Positions 9,670-20,071 of a DNA stretch of 64,000 nt are shown piece by piece. This DNA comes from Bacteroidota bacterium (lineage in GTDB: Bacteria > Bacteroidota > Bacteroidia > Chitinophagales > Chitinophagaceae): contig CANGFA010000002.1 in NCBI GenBank assembly GCA_947453145.1, forward strand, positions 62,001-126,000, written 5' to 3'. Position numbers and translations under genes: made by a program. The notes under the pieces were generated by a model. That model did no database searches. It was given only the letters and a program-made list of their open reading frames with translations, and was not told the origin of the DNA. The number at the start of each line of letters is the position of its first letter. Position 1 is the first letter of the stretch.

Positions 9670-10818
9670 ATGAATCGTAACCTTATTTTGTTAGTAGTAG
9701 CAATAAGCCTTGCCACTATATTTGGTTGTAGTCAAAAAAAGACAGAAGCGCGCTATTCAGTTGCAGGAACGATACAAAATGCAACGAAACAAAAATTAAT
9801 ATTACAGGAATTGAAATTTGACGGTTCTCCAAATGTAACCTTGGATACAATTACCTTGGATGAAAAGGGGAAATTTAACTTTAGCTTTCTGTCAAAAGAG
9901 GAAGGTTTATACCGCCTAGCTATTGAAAATGAATTAGGTAATGGTTTTGAGATGTTATTAATTAATGACGAAAAAAATATTCAAGTAAATGCCGATCCTG
10001 CTAATTATGAAACCTATTCAGTTAATGGATCTAAAAATAGTGCGACACTCAATGATTTTTTAAAACAGTATCGTAAAAAAAATGAAACTTTTTTTAATGG
10101 AGCTGATCAACTTCAATTGCTACAAAGTAGCAATGGTGACGCTGCAACAATTGATAAATTACAAAAAGAGCAGGTTGCCCGCATTAAAGAGATAAATGAA
10201 TTTATTCAAAAAACCTTGAATGAAAATGCAGATCCAATTGTACTACAATATGTTTTAGGGATTAGCCTAAGATCTATGGAAACCTCTCAGGTATTGGCTT
10301 TGGCAAAAGTAGCAGCAGAAAAAACTAAGTCGGAGTTACTTGTAAAGTTTGTAAGTACATTAACTAGTCAAATTCAAACTAATGCAAAATCTACTTCCGT
10401 AACCATTGGCAAACCTGCACCTGAAATTGCCATGGCAGACCCAAATGGGAAAATAATAACCTTAAGTAGTTTAAAAGGTAAATATGTGTTGGTAGATTTT
10501 TGGGCTAGCTGGTGTGGACCATGCAGAGCAGAAAACCCAAATGTGGTAAATGCATTTGATAAATATAAAAATAAAAAATTCACTGTCTTAGGCGTATCCC
10601 TAGACGACGATAAGACAGCCTGGGAAGACGCCATTAAAGCTGATAAGTTAACCTGGCAACATATAAGTGACTTGAAAAAATGGGAAAGTACAGTAGTAAG
10701 TACCTACCAATTTGAAGGCATCCCTTACAATGTTTTAATTGATACCAATGGTATTGTAATAGCTAAAGAATTAAGAGGAAAGGCATTACAGGATACGCTC
10801 GCTAGTATACTCAAGTAA
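9670..10818 (+). CDS. TlpA-like thioredoxin-family lipoprotein with N-terminal DUF4369-like domain
   Basis: Lipobox ATIFGCSQ; VLVDFWASWCGPCRAENPNV. Confidence 0.92.
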   Translation: MNRNLILLVVAISLATIFGCSQKKTEARYSVAGTIQNATKQKLILQELKFDGSPNVTLDTITLDEKGKFNFSFLSKEEGLYRLAIENELGNGFEMLLINDEKNIQVNADPANYETYSVNGSKNSATLNDFLKQYRKKNETFFNGADQLQLLQSSNGDAATIDKLQKEQVARIKEINEFIQKTLNENADPIVLQYVLGISLRSMETSQVLALAKVAAEKTKSELLVKFVSTLTSQIQTNAKSTSVTIGKPAPEIAMADPNGKIITLSSLKGKYVLVDFWASWCGPCRAENPNVVNAFDKYKNKKFTVLGVSLDDDKTAWEDAIKADKLTWQHISDLKKWESTVVSTYQFEGIPYNVLIDTNGIVIAKELRGKALQDTLASILK

Positions 10819-10887
10819 CTGTAACCGCTCTTACTATCTTTTTCCCATGCAATAGAAATTAAACGCGCGTTAAAACTGGGTTACTAT

Positions 10888-13224
10888 TTATTTTTGCTGT
10901 TTTATAAATGTTTTAAGTAAGGCAGGTAGTAAAATTAAATTTGTAAAGGTACTAACTACTAAGGTTAGTGAAGTTAACCATCCTAATGCTTTGGTACCTC
11001 CAAAGTCACTAAAACAAAATATTACAAAACCTGCCACTAAAACTAAGGAAGTATAAATAATACTGATACCCGTTTGCTTTATGGTTTGAATCAAGGTTAC
11101 AGAAACATTATTATTTAAATGAGGTAACTCTTGTTTATAATTTACAAGGAATCGAATAGTTACATCTATTGCAATACCCAATGCCACACTAAATACCAAT
11201 ACAGTAGAGGGTTTTAAAGCAATTCCTATCCACCCCATCATACCTGCAGTAATTAACAAGGGTACCAAGTTGGGTATTAAAGAGCACATTAAAATGGGAA
11301 AAGATCGGAATAAGAAAATCATACAAAAAGCAATTAACAAGAAAGCCCAAAAGATAGATTCACTTAATCCTTTAATAATAAAATTACTGCCCTCTAAAAA
11401 AGTTACACTACTACCCGTAATGGTAATATTGTATTTACTGGAATCAAAAATTGCTTTAGTAGCACTATCCACCTTATTTAAAAAAGAAGGTAATTTAGCA
11501 CTTCCAATATCTTTCATATTTACACTCACCCTAGTAGCCTGCTTGTCCTTATCTAGGAATTTATTTAAAAGTTGGGTAGGATTATTCTCTTTTTTGGTGG
11601 AATCTCCTCCTGATTTTGGTTTAATATAATCGGCCATAAATGCCAACTCTGTCGAAGAAGGAATACTGTAAGAGGAACTATCTCCTTCGTAAAAAACTTG
11701 CTTAGCAAATTTAATTCCATCAATTAATCCAATAGGCTTTCCTAGTTCTGGCTGAGCAATTAAATATGCATGCAATTGATCAATATCCAATAAAGTACCC
11801 TCTATGTTCTTTAGGTTGGTTAAGCCATTTTTTTTCTTTGTATCTATAATAATTTCTAATGGCATAACTCCACCACCTTCTTTCTCAAACCATTTTAAGT
11901 CGGTATATAATTTATCTTTTTTAGGCAAATCATCCACTATAAAAGCTTCCTTTTTTATTTTAGTTAACCCATAAAAGGAAACAACAACCAAAACAAGCGT
12001 AATACCAAAAACCCATTTAGTATGTACAAAGGTCCAACGCTCAATTTTTAACAATACCTTTTCCAATAACTTATTCTCCAAGTACCTAACATGTTTAGGC
12101 TGCGGAACACTTAAGTAGGTTAATACAGGTGGTATGAAAAATAAACTAATAAAAAATAGGACCATTATATTTATACCCGATACCCAACCAAACTCTTTTA
12201 ATAAAGGGCTTTTGGTAAATGCAAATACAAAAAAACCAATGGCTGCAGTAAGATTACAGAACAAAGTAACTATACCCATTTTGCCAACCATATTAATTAT
12301 GGCTTTTTCCTTATCCTGTGTTTCTTTGTAGGATGTGTGGTACTTATTTAAAAAGTAAATACAGTTAGGTATTCCAATAACTACAATTAAGGGTGGAATC
12401 AATGCAGTAAGTAATGTAATTTTTTGCCCCATTAAAACCATTGAACCTAAGCTCCAGATAACCCCCATGGCAACCACAGCCAAACTCATAAGCATTGCAG
12501 AGAAGGATCTGAAAAACAAGAAAAGGGTAATCGCACACAATAATAAAGAGCCAAATAAAAACCAAACCATTTCTTTTTTAATTCTATTCGCCAAAATGGT
12601 TCTTATATAGGGGAGCCCACTTAAATGGGTTTCCAATTGCGTTGCTTTGCTAAATGAATCTACTTGTGCAGTAAGCGCATTTACAATACGAGATCTTGAA
12701 CCACTATTTATAGAATCTGGTACAAAACTTACCGCCATGATATAGGCATGACTATTGGGATTGTACAATAAATGATTATAAAATGGAAGTTGTTCAAATT
12801 CAGCTTGGTTTCCTAATAATGCACTGTCACTAGAGTAAGTAGTATCGAAAATCTTATGTGGATTAAATTTATCTTCTAAAGTATCTTTTACCAAATTATA
12901 AGCAAATGGAACACTCAGTACTTCCGTTACACCAGTTATTTTTTTTATGTTTTGATGCAACACTACAAGCTTATTAAACAAGTTAGGTGTATACAAACTA
13001 TCGGTTTGAAAACCAATAACCATTGTGGTCCCATCAACCCCAAATTTATTAACGAAGTTTTTATAGACTACAAATTTTTGATTGTCTTCGGGGATAGCCT
13101 TTGTAAACTCGTAACTTAATTTTACTTGAGCAGCAAAATAACCCATTACAAGGGTTAGTGCAATTAATATAACTAAACTTGCAACTTTATATTTTACTAT
13201 TTTTTGGCCTAACCGATACCACAT
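10888..13224 (-). CDS. RND/MMPL superfamily transporter
   Basis: 778 aa with two TM bundles; GVDGTTMVIGFQTD; SVALGIAIDVTIRFLVNY. Confidence 0.85.
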   Translation of the reverse strand: MWYRLGQKIVKYKVASLVILIALTLVMGYFAAQVKLSYEFTKAIPEDNQKFVVYKNFVNKFGVDGTTMVIGFQTDSLYTPNLFNKLVVLHQNIKKITGVTEVLSVPFAYNLVKDTLEDKFNPHKIFDTTYSSDSALLGNQAEFEQLPFYNHLLYNPNSHAYIMAVSFVPDSINSGSRSRIVNALTAQVDSFSKATQLETHLSGLPYIRTILANRIKKEMVWFLFGSLLLCAITLFLFFRSFSAMLMSLAVVAMGVIWSLGSMVLMGQKITLLTALIPPLIVVIGIPNCIYFLNKYHTSYKETQDKEKAIINMVGKMGIVTLFCNLTAAIGFFVFAFTKSPLLKEFGWVSGINIMVLFFISLFFIPPVLTYLSVPQPKHVRYLENKLLEKVLLKIERWTFVHTKWVFGITLVLVVVSFYGLTKIKKEAFIVDDLPKKDKLYTDLKWFEKEGGGVMPLEIIIDTKKKNGLTNLKNIEGTLLDIDQLHAYLIAQPELGKPIGLIDGIKFAKQVFYEGDSSSYSIPSSTELAFMADYIKPKSGGDSTKKENNPTQLLNKFLDKDKQATRVSVNMKDIGSAKLPSFLNKVDSATKAIFDSSKYNITITGSSVTFLEGSNFIIKGLSESIFWAFLLIAFCMIFLFRSFPILMCSLIPNLVPLLITAGMMGWIGIALKPSTVLVFSVALGIAIDVTIRFLVNYKQELPHLNNNVSVTLIQTIKQTGISIIYTSLVLVAGFVIFCFSDFGGTKALGWLTSLTLVVSTFTNLILLPALLKTFIKQQK

Positions 13225-13236
13225 AAGCGATCTGAA

Positions 13237-13875
13237 TTATAGGACCCAAAAATACGCAATTAGTTGTGTAAACAAGCCAATCCCAAAACCAACTAGCAAC
13301 TCCTGCTTGGTGTGGTCACTAACAATCATTCGTGCACTCACCACTATTGCAGACAAGCATAAAGTTCCCACAAACCAAATTAAATTAACTGTCTCATAAT
13401 GAATAGAAACCAACAAGACAGCCATTAACAAGCCACTTATTCCCATTGCATGTAAGCTCACTTTAATAAAATTATTTACAATTAATCCCAAGGAAGTTGC
13501 AATAAATATACCAAAATAGAAAAATTTTAAATCAATGGGCTGATCTTTAAAATTGCGGCTTAAATAATACATCCACCAATAAAAAAACATAGTAATGACG
13601 TAAGGAATAATACGCTCTTTTTGGGTGCGTAAAAAGATGCTCTCACTAAACTTTAATTTCCACAATAAGAAAACTGCAAAAGCTGGAAAAAAAGCAGTTA
13701 ACCAAAACACACTAAAGAGTTTCAATTTTAATTGCCAATCGGTGACACCTTCAAACTTATAAGGTAAAGTGAACATTAAAAATGCAAAGAAAAAGGTTGG
13801 AACAAATAAGGGATGGAAAATATAAGATATAAATTGTGCGAAATATTTAAGTTGCCTGGGTTGATTATTTTCCAT
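13237..13875 (-). CDS. PAP2-like polytopic membrane protein
   Basis: Multiple TM segments; KVSLHAMGISGL and ARMIVSDHTKQELLVGFGIG resemble degenerate PAP2 motifs. Confidence 0.55.
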   Translation of the reverse strand: MENNQPRQLKYFAQFISYIFHPLFVPTFFFAFLMFTLPYKFEGVTDWQLKLKLFSVFWLTAFFPAFAVFLLWKLKFSESIFLRTQKERIIPYVITMFFYWWMYYLSRNFKDQPIDLKFFYFGIFIATSLGLIVNNFIKVSLHAMGISGLLMAVLLVSIHYETVNLIWFVGTLCLSAIVVSARMIVSDHTKQELLVGFGIGLFTQLIAYFWVL

Positions 13876-13900
13876 AGGGTATTTTACAAATAGTTTTTGC

Positions 13901-15430
13901 TTATAGTTCTTTTCTTAACCTTGCAACAGGGATATTTAATTGTTCTCTGTATTTGGCTACCGTTCTTCTTGCGATGTTATATCCCTTTTCCTGTAATTGT
14001 TCGGTTAATTCATCGTCACTTAAAGGCTTATGCTTATCCTCCTGGTCTATCAGTTCTTCTAAAATGGCTTTTACTTCCTTGGTACTAACTTCTTCCCCCG
14101 AGTCCGTGGTTAAAGATTCACTAAAAAAGAATTTTAATAAATAAGTTCCAAACTCAGTTTGAACATACTTGCTATTGGCTACCCTGCTTACCGTAGAAAC
14201 ATCCAGTCCTGTTTTTTCTGCTATATCTTTTAAAATCATAGGACGCAACTGGGTCGTGTCTCCACTTAAAAAGAAGCCCTCTTGATGCAATAAAATAGCG
14301 CGCATGGTCATAATTAAGGTCTGTTGCCTTTGTTGTATCATTTCAATAAACCACTTGGCAGCATCAATTTTTTGTTTAATAAAAAATACAGCTTCTTTTT
14401 GAGCCTTGTCTTTCTTTTGACCCAACTCATACTCTTTCAGCATCATTTTATAATCATCGCTCACTACCAAGGGGGGTGCGTTTCTGCTATTTAAGCTAAT
14501 CTCTAGTTTTCCATTATTGATTAATACCGTAAAATCGGGAATGATATATTTTTCTGCTTCACTCTGCTGACTTATTTCAGCTCCAGGCTTTGGATTTAAG
14601 GTAATAATTTGATGTAATACACTTTTAATTTCCGCATCTGTTAAATGCTGGCTTTTTTGTATTTTATCGTAATGCTTTCGCGTAAATTCTTCGAAATGTT
14701 TTTCCAAAACATGAATGGCTATCAGTATATGTTCTTTTTGATCATTCCTGTTTTCTCGATCATCCGAATCTAATTTTCTTTTCAATTGCAATAACAAACA
14801 CTCTTGTAAATTTCTAGCTGCAATACCAACAGGGTCGAATCCTTGTATTTTAATTAAAATATTTTCGATTGTTTTTTCTTCTACCCACATACCTTGTTTA
14901 AAAGCAAGGTCATCAGCAATAGATTGCAAAGCCCTTCTTAAATAGCCATCATCGTCCAAGCTTCCAATAATTTGTTCGGCAATTTTAAAATCATCTTCTG
15001 CTAAATCCAGCATACTTAACTGATCCATTAGCAGTTCATGTAAACTTTGCTCTGCCTTAATGGGTGTTACTTTATCGTCGTCTAATTCCGGGAAATAATC
15101 GTCTTTAGTTTTGTAATCAGCAATCTCTCCGTCATCGTCATAATTATATTCGTTCAGTTCTTCATTACTTAGCTCGTACTCGTCAACCGGAACAGCTTCC
15201 TCATCCTCATTTACATCCTGCAGTAATTCATCTTTCATTTCTTCGGAAGCAGTGGATGCATCTCCATCCAACAAATCTAAATTTACTTCTAATGCAGGGT
15301 TCTCTTCTAACTCTTCCTTTACCCTTTGCTCAATTTGGGCACTAGGCAGCTGCAACAGTTTCATCAATTGGATTTGTTGCGGGGACAATCTTTGTAATTG
15401 TCTTTGTTGGAATGACTGGCCTAATGACAT
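13901..15430 (-). CDS. rpoN: RNA polymerase sigma-54 factor
   Basis: Q-rich N-terminus LSPQQIQLMKLLQLP; C-terminal RRTVAKYREQLNIPVARLRKEL (RpoN box). Confidence 0.97.
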   Translation of the reverse strand: MSLGQSFQQRQLQRLSPQQIQLMKLLQLPSAQIEQRVKEELEENPALEVNLDLLDGDASTASEEMKDELLQDVNEDEEAVPVDEYELSNEELNEYNYDDDGEIADYKTKDDYFPELDDDKVTPIKAEQSLHELLMDQLSMLDLAEDDFKIAEQIIGSLDDDGYLRRALQSIADDLAFKQGMWVEEKTIENILIKIQGFDPVGIAARNLQECLLLQLKRKLDSDDRENRNDQKEHILIAIHVLEKHFEEFTRKHYDKIQKSQHLTDAEIKSVLHQIITLNPKPGAEISQQSEAEKYIIPDFTVLINNGKLEISLNSRNAPPLVVSDDYKMMLKEYELGQKKDKAQKEAVFFIKQKIDAAKWFIEMIQQRQQTLIMTMRAILLHQEGFFLSGDTTQLRPMILKDIAEKTGLDVSTVSRVANSKYVQTEFGTYLLKFFFSESLTTDSGEEVSTKEVKAILEELIDQEDKHKPLSDDELTEQLQEKGYNIARRTVAKYREQLNIPVARLRKEL

Positions 15431-15439
15431 ATATGATTG

Positions 15440-16639
15440 TTATGAAAGCGCAGCTTGTATTACTTCTAAGAACTTTGCACCTTTCTCATGCACCTGCTCC
15501 TCTGTCCAAATTAAACTAATTGCAGTTGAAATACATTTGCTCATAATGGCATCGCTTTTTTCAAAGTTGGCAGTTTGTAAATGGGTTAATGCTTTTTGTT
15601 GTGCTTCAGACAAAGCATATAAGCTTTTAGCAGTTTTTAAATGATCCCATTTGCGGATATAATGCCAATTGTTAGCATACCAATAAAAATTACCAGCTAA
15701 GATACCCGCCGACTTCATTGCTTCGATTACTTTTTCGGTTTGTTCCTTTGTTGGTAAAAACCAACTTAAGAAACTGTAACTATCCCCGGCAGGATCTGGC
15801 ACCACTCTAAATTGAATACCAGGTACTTTTTCTAAATAAGATCTTAATATAAGATTATGCTTTTTTTGAATTGCTAAAAAAGTAGCTAGTTTACGAATTT
15901 GACCAAGTCCAACCGCAGCATGTAATTCACTAATTCTAAAGTTATACCCTAAGAAAGGATGTAAATCTGCTCCTCGGTCTACGCCTAAATGATCATGACC
16001 ATGATCCGTAAATGCATCAGACTTTACATACACTTCTTTATTATTAGTCATAACAACACCCCCTTCGCCACAAGTAATGGTTTTTACAAAATCAAAGGAA
16101 AAAGTACCAGCATCCCCAATGGTACCCAATGCCTTTCCTTTATAGGTCCCCCCAATACTTTGACAGGCATCTTCCAATAATATAAGATGATGTTGGGCAC
16201 AAATTTCTTTTAATGCATCTAAATCCGCCATACTACCACACATATGCACCGGCATTATACATTTTGTTTTTGGCGTGATAGCAGCTTTAACTGCATCTGG
16301 AGCCAATGTCAAACTTTCATCGATATCTACTAAAACGGGTATTGCTCCCATACTTAGTACAGCTTCAAAACTTGCAACAAACGTAAATGCAGGCATGATT
16401 ACTTCATCCCCTGCACCCACACCTAACGCAGCCATAGCGGTAGTTAAGGCAGCCGTACCACTTGAAGTAAGTTGCGCATATTCACTTCCAAATGTTTTAC
16501 AAATTGCTTCTTCTAGCTCTTTAGATTTCCAAATTCCTTTGCGAGGGCCATCAAAACCATAACGCATTAAAATTCCTGTCTCTAAAACTTCATTTACTTC
16601 TTTTTTCTCTTCTTCTCCGAAGAATTCAAAACCTGGCAT
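15440..16639 (-). CDS. DegT/DnrJ/EryC1/StrS family aminotransferase
   Basis: GAGDEVIMPAFTFVASFEAVLSMGAIPVLVDID; FSFDFVKTITCGEGGVVMTN; start trimmed to ATG 16639, downstream of a -7 box. Confidence 0.9.
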   Translation of the reverse strand: MPGFEFFGEEEKKEVNEVLETGILMRYGFDGPRKGIWKSKELEEAICKTFGSEYAQLTSSGTAALTTAMAALGVGAGDEVIMPAFTFVASFEAVLSMGAIPVLVDIDESLTLAPDAVKAAITPKTKCIMPVHMCGSMADLDALKEICAQHHLILLEDACQSIGGTYKGKALGTIGDAGTFSFDFVKTITCGEGGVVMTNNKEVYVKSDAFTDHGHDHLGVDRGADLHPFLGYNFRISELHAAVGLGQIRKLATFLAIQKKHNLILRSYLEKVPGIQFRVVPDPAGDSYSFLSWFLPTKEQTEKVIEAMKSAGILAGNFYWYANNWHYIRKWDHLKTAKSLYALSEAQQKALTHLQTANFEKSDAIMSKCISTAISLIWTEEQVHEKGAKFLEVIQAALS

Positions 16640-16732
16640 AATCTTGATTTTTAAGTAAAACAAAGGTAGCTTAAAAAATGAAAATTGGGTGTTTTTCAGT
16701 AATTTGCGCCTGTAAATAAACCTATAGCATTT

Positions 16733-17134
16733 ATGGAATACAGCAAATTGATCTCAGTAACTGGGATGTCTGGATTATTTGAAATTGTGAGCAGTAAAAA
16801 TGACGGAGCCATTGCTACCTCTTTGGAAAATAATAATACTCAATTTATTAGTTCTAGAAAACACCAAATTTCACATTTAGAAAGCATTGAAGTATACACT
16901 ACTCATGAAAACGTTTTTTTAGCCGAAGTATTTATAGCTATGAAAGCAGCCAAGGAAGCTTTACCAAACGAAAAAGACCCAAAAGCGGTAACCACATACT
17001 TTAAAAAAGTATTCCCAAAGATGGATTTTGATAGGGTTTATGGTAGTGATATGAAAAAAATGGTAAAATGGTATGCTCAATTAGAAAAGCATGATATCGA
17101 ACCGGTCATTCCTGCAGAAGACGATTCCGAATAG
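16733..17134 (+). CDS. DUF5606-like conserved Bacteroidota protein
   Basis: MEYSKLISVTGMSGLFEIVSSKNDGAIATSLEN... recognised family pattern. Confidence 0.7.
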   Translation: MEYSKLISVTGMSGLFEIVSSKNDGAIATSLENNNTQFISSRKHQISHLESIEVYTTHENVFLAEVFIAMKAAKEALPNEKDPKAVTTYFKKVFPKMDFDRVYGSDMKKMVKWYAQLEKHDIEPVIPAEDDSE

Positions 17135-17153
17135 TATTATAAGACATTTTTAT

Positions 17154-17190
17154 ATAAAAAGCTTACCCAATATCGGGTAAGCTTTTTTTT
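17154..17190 (+). terminator. Intrinsic terminator
   Basis: AAAAAGCTTACCC-AATATC-GGGTAAGCTTTTTTTT. Confidence 0.85.
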
Positions 17191-17233
17191 ATCCTTAAAT
17201 TGCAAGTACAGAAAAAGCTATAAATAAGTTACT

Positions 17234-20071
17234 ATGAAAAAAATATTCCTTTTTGTCATTTTATGTTTTTCATTTTTCATGCAGGTAACTGCACAAAATG
17301 TACCAACTAAAGCCGAAAAAAAATGGATTAAAAAACAATTTAGATCCCTTAGTCAGGACCAGAAAATTGCACAATTAATGATTATTCGTGCGCATAGTAA
17401 TTGGGATGCAAAAAAATTAGATACTATTAAACAAACCATTGAAAAATACAATATAGGTGGACTTTGTTTTTTTCAAGGGGGTCCTGTTCGGGAAGCAATT
17501 CAAACAAATTATTATCAGTCAATTGCTAAAACACCATTGCTCATTACCATGGATGCGGAATGGGGCGTGGGTATGCGTTTAGATAGTGTTGAAATGTTCC
17601 CTCGTCAACTTTCATTAGGGGCCATTGAAAATGATAGTTTAGTTTATCAAATGGGCGCAGCCATCGCAGCTCAATGTAAACGTTTAGGCATTCATGTAGA
17701 CTATGCACCAGATGTAGACATTAATAACAATCCCAGTAACCCTGTCATTAATGACCGAAGCTTTGGTCAAAATAAAGACCGTGTTATTCAACATGGTATT
17801 GCTTATATGAGAGGCTTACAAGACAATGGTGTGATGGCTACTGCTAAACACTTTCCAGGACATGGAGACGTGAGCGTGGACTCGCATTTAGATATTCCTA
17901 TAATTAAAAAGACTAAGGAACAACTAGACGCTTTGGAACTGGCTCCATTTAAAGCTTTGATAGATGCAGGTATCGAATCGGTAATGGTTGGGCATTTGTC
18001 GGTTCCTGCCATAGATAGCACACCTAAATTTGCCACTTCTTTGTCACCTAAAGCCATTAATGATTTATTGAAAAATGAAATGGGATTTAAAGGAATAACA
18101 ATAACAGATGCCTTGGAAATGAAAGCAATTGCTAACTATTTTCCAAATAGCGAAGCCAATGTAAAAGCAATATTAGCAGGCAATGATATGTTATGTTTAC
18201 CAGGAAATATTCCAGAAACCATTCAAAAAATTAAGGATGCAATTAAAGAAGGTAGATTGTCTCAAAAAGATATTGATGCAAGAGTTTTAAAAGTATTGAC
18301 TGCTAAATATAAGCATGGATTAGCTAATAAACAGTGGATAGATACAACCCATCTTTTAGCAGATTTAAATACAGAAGTTATTCGCCTAAAATCAAGCATG
18401 GCAGCGCAATCTTTAACTTATTGCAATGCACAAAGTACACCCGTATTAAACAAACAAGTATCTACTGCATATGTTGCTTTGAATATAGAGAAGCCAAATT
18501 TTTTAACCAAAACATTAGATAGCGCTTATGGTGTAAAAGTATTTTATATAGGGACAAAGGATAGCGCAGTACTTGCACACTTAAAAGACAGTCTTAGCTC
18601 CTATCAACAAGTATTTATTGGATTGCACAACTATAACCGAAGGCCTGCTAATCATTTTCAAATTCATCATTCATTTATTGAATTCATGAATCAAGCACAG
18701 CCTATAAATTGGATGAATATTATTTTAGGAAATCCTTATGCAGTAAGTGATTTTAATGGTATTAAAAATATCTTATTTGCTTACGAGGACAATGATTTTG
18801 CTCAAAAAGCAGTACTCAATTGGATGGAAGGAAAAATAACAGCAACGGGCAAACTTCCCGTTACTGTTGCAGAAAACTTACCATACGGAACGGGTGATGC
18901 GAAAATTCAAAAATTAGCCGTTATTGATAGTTTAGTAATGGATGCGATTGCTAAAAAGGCTATACCTGGATGTCAGGTATTAGTTGCAAAGGATAATAAA
19001 ATTGTTTTTAATAAAGCTTATGGGACCACAGCAGGAGAGGGATCTAGCCCGGTGAGTGTTGATACTTATTATGATTTAGCTTCTGTAACCAAAGTAACTG
19101 CTACCACAGTGAGTATCATGAAATTAGTAGATGAAGGTAAAGTAGACATTGATAAAACCATTGGCGATTATCTTCCTTGGGTAAAAGGAAATGCAAAAGC
19201 AAAAATTACTTTAAGAGATTTGTTGTTACACCAAGCTGGCTTATTTCCTTATATCAAATTTTACGAATCCTTATTGCAAAAAAATGGCGTTTATCTACCT
19301 GGCGTAATTAGTTCCCAAAAGGACAATACACACCATCAATTTATTTCCCCCAATAAATGGCTTTTAGATACTTGGGCAGATACTATACAAAATCAGATAT
19401 TAAAAAGCCCTGTAACAGAAGCGGGCAAATACGTGTATAGCGACAATGATTTTATATTTCTTGGAAAAATTGTTGAAAAGGTATCAGGTATGAATTTGAA
19501 TGAGTACACAAAGCAATCTTTTTATCAACCCATGGGCATGCAATCCACTGGATTCTTGCCTTTAGAAAAAACCAATTTAGATAATATTGCTGCCACAGAA
19601 ATGGACAATTATTTTAGACATGAACTCATAAGAGGTAGCGTACATGATGAAGGTGCTTCTACTATGGGTGGAATTGCGGGCCATGCAGGTTTATTTAGCA
19701 ATGCCACTGACTTAGCTAAACTGTATCTAATGCTCATGAACAAAGGAACTTGGAATGACAAGCAATATTTGCAACCCAAAACAGTTGCCAACTTCACTGC
19801 CTACCAAAATGAAAGTCGCCGTGGCCTGGGTTTTGATAAGCCAGAAAAAAATAATAAAACCAGAAAAGAGCCTTATCCTAGTCTTAGTCCATCCCAGTCT
19901 ACTTTTGGCCATACTGGATTCACAGGCACCTGTGTGTGGGCCGATCCAGAAAATGGCATCTTATTTATTTTTTTAGGAAATAGAGTTTACCCAACTAGGG
20001 ATAGTAAAGCATTTAATTCATTGAATTTAAGACCCAATATTCAAGAAGCTATATATAGTGCATTCAAATAA
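17234..20071 (+). CDS. GH3 beta-N-acetylhexosaminidase (NagZ-like) fused to a serine hydrolase (class C beta-lactamase-like) domain
   Basis: KHFPGHGDVSVDSHLDIP (NagZ catalytic loop); YYDLASVTKVTATT (SxxK) and YSDNDFIFLG (YxN) in C-terminal half. Confidence 0.93.
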   Translation: MKKIFLFVILCFSFFMQVTAQNVPTKAEKKWIKKQFRSLSQDQKIAQLMIIRAHSNWDAKKLDTIKQTIEKYNIGGLCFFQGGPVREAIQTNYYQSIAKTPLLITMDAEWGVGMRLDSVEMFPRQLSLGAIENDSLVYQMGAAIAAQCKRLGIHVDYAPDVDINNNPSNPVINDRSFGQNKDRVIQHGIAYMRGLQDNGVMATAKHFPGHGDVSVDSHLDIPIIKKTKEQLDALELAPFKALIDAGIESVMVGHLSVPAIDSTPKFATSLSPKAINDLLKNEMGFKGITITDALEMKAIANYFPNSEANVKAILAGNDMLCLPGNIPETIQKIKDAIKEGRLSQKDIDARVLKVLTAKYKHGLANKQWIDTTHLLADLNTEVIRLKSSMAAQSLTYCNAQSTPVLNKQVSTAYVALNIEKPNFLTKTLDSAYGVKVFYIGTKDSAVLAHLKDSLSSYQQVFIGLHNYNRRPANHFQIHHSFIEFMNQAQPINWMNIILGNPYAVSDFNGIKNILFAYEDNDFAQKAVLNWMEGKITATGKLPVTVAENLPYGTGDAKIQKLAVIDSLVMDAIAKKAIPGCQVLVAKDNKIVFNKAYGTTAGEGSSPVSVDTYYDLASVTKVTATTVSIMKLVDEGKVDIDKTIGDYLPWVKGNAKAKITLRDLLLHQAGLFPYIKFYESLLQKNGVYLPGVISSQKDNTHHQFISPNKWLLDTWADTIQNQILKSPVTEAGKYVYSDNDFIFLGKIVEKVSGMNLNEYTKQSFYQPMGMQSTGFLPLEKTNLDNIAATEMDNYFRHELIRGSVHDEGASTMGGIAGHAGLFSNATDLAKLYLMLMNKGTWNDKQYLQPKTVANFTAYQNESRRGLGFDKPEKNNKTRKEPYPSLSPSQSTFGHTGFTGTCVWADPENGILFIFLGNRVYPTRDSKAFNSLNLRPNIQEAIYSAFK

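Noticed and set aside
11270-11629. 119-aa plus-strand ORF inside the RND transporter gene
   Set aside because: Antisense shadow, no motif.
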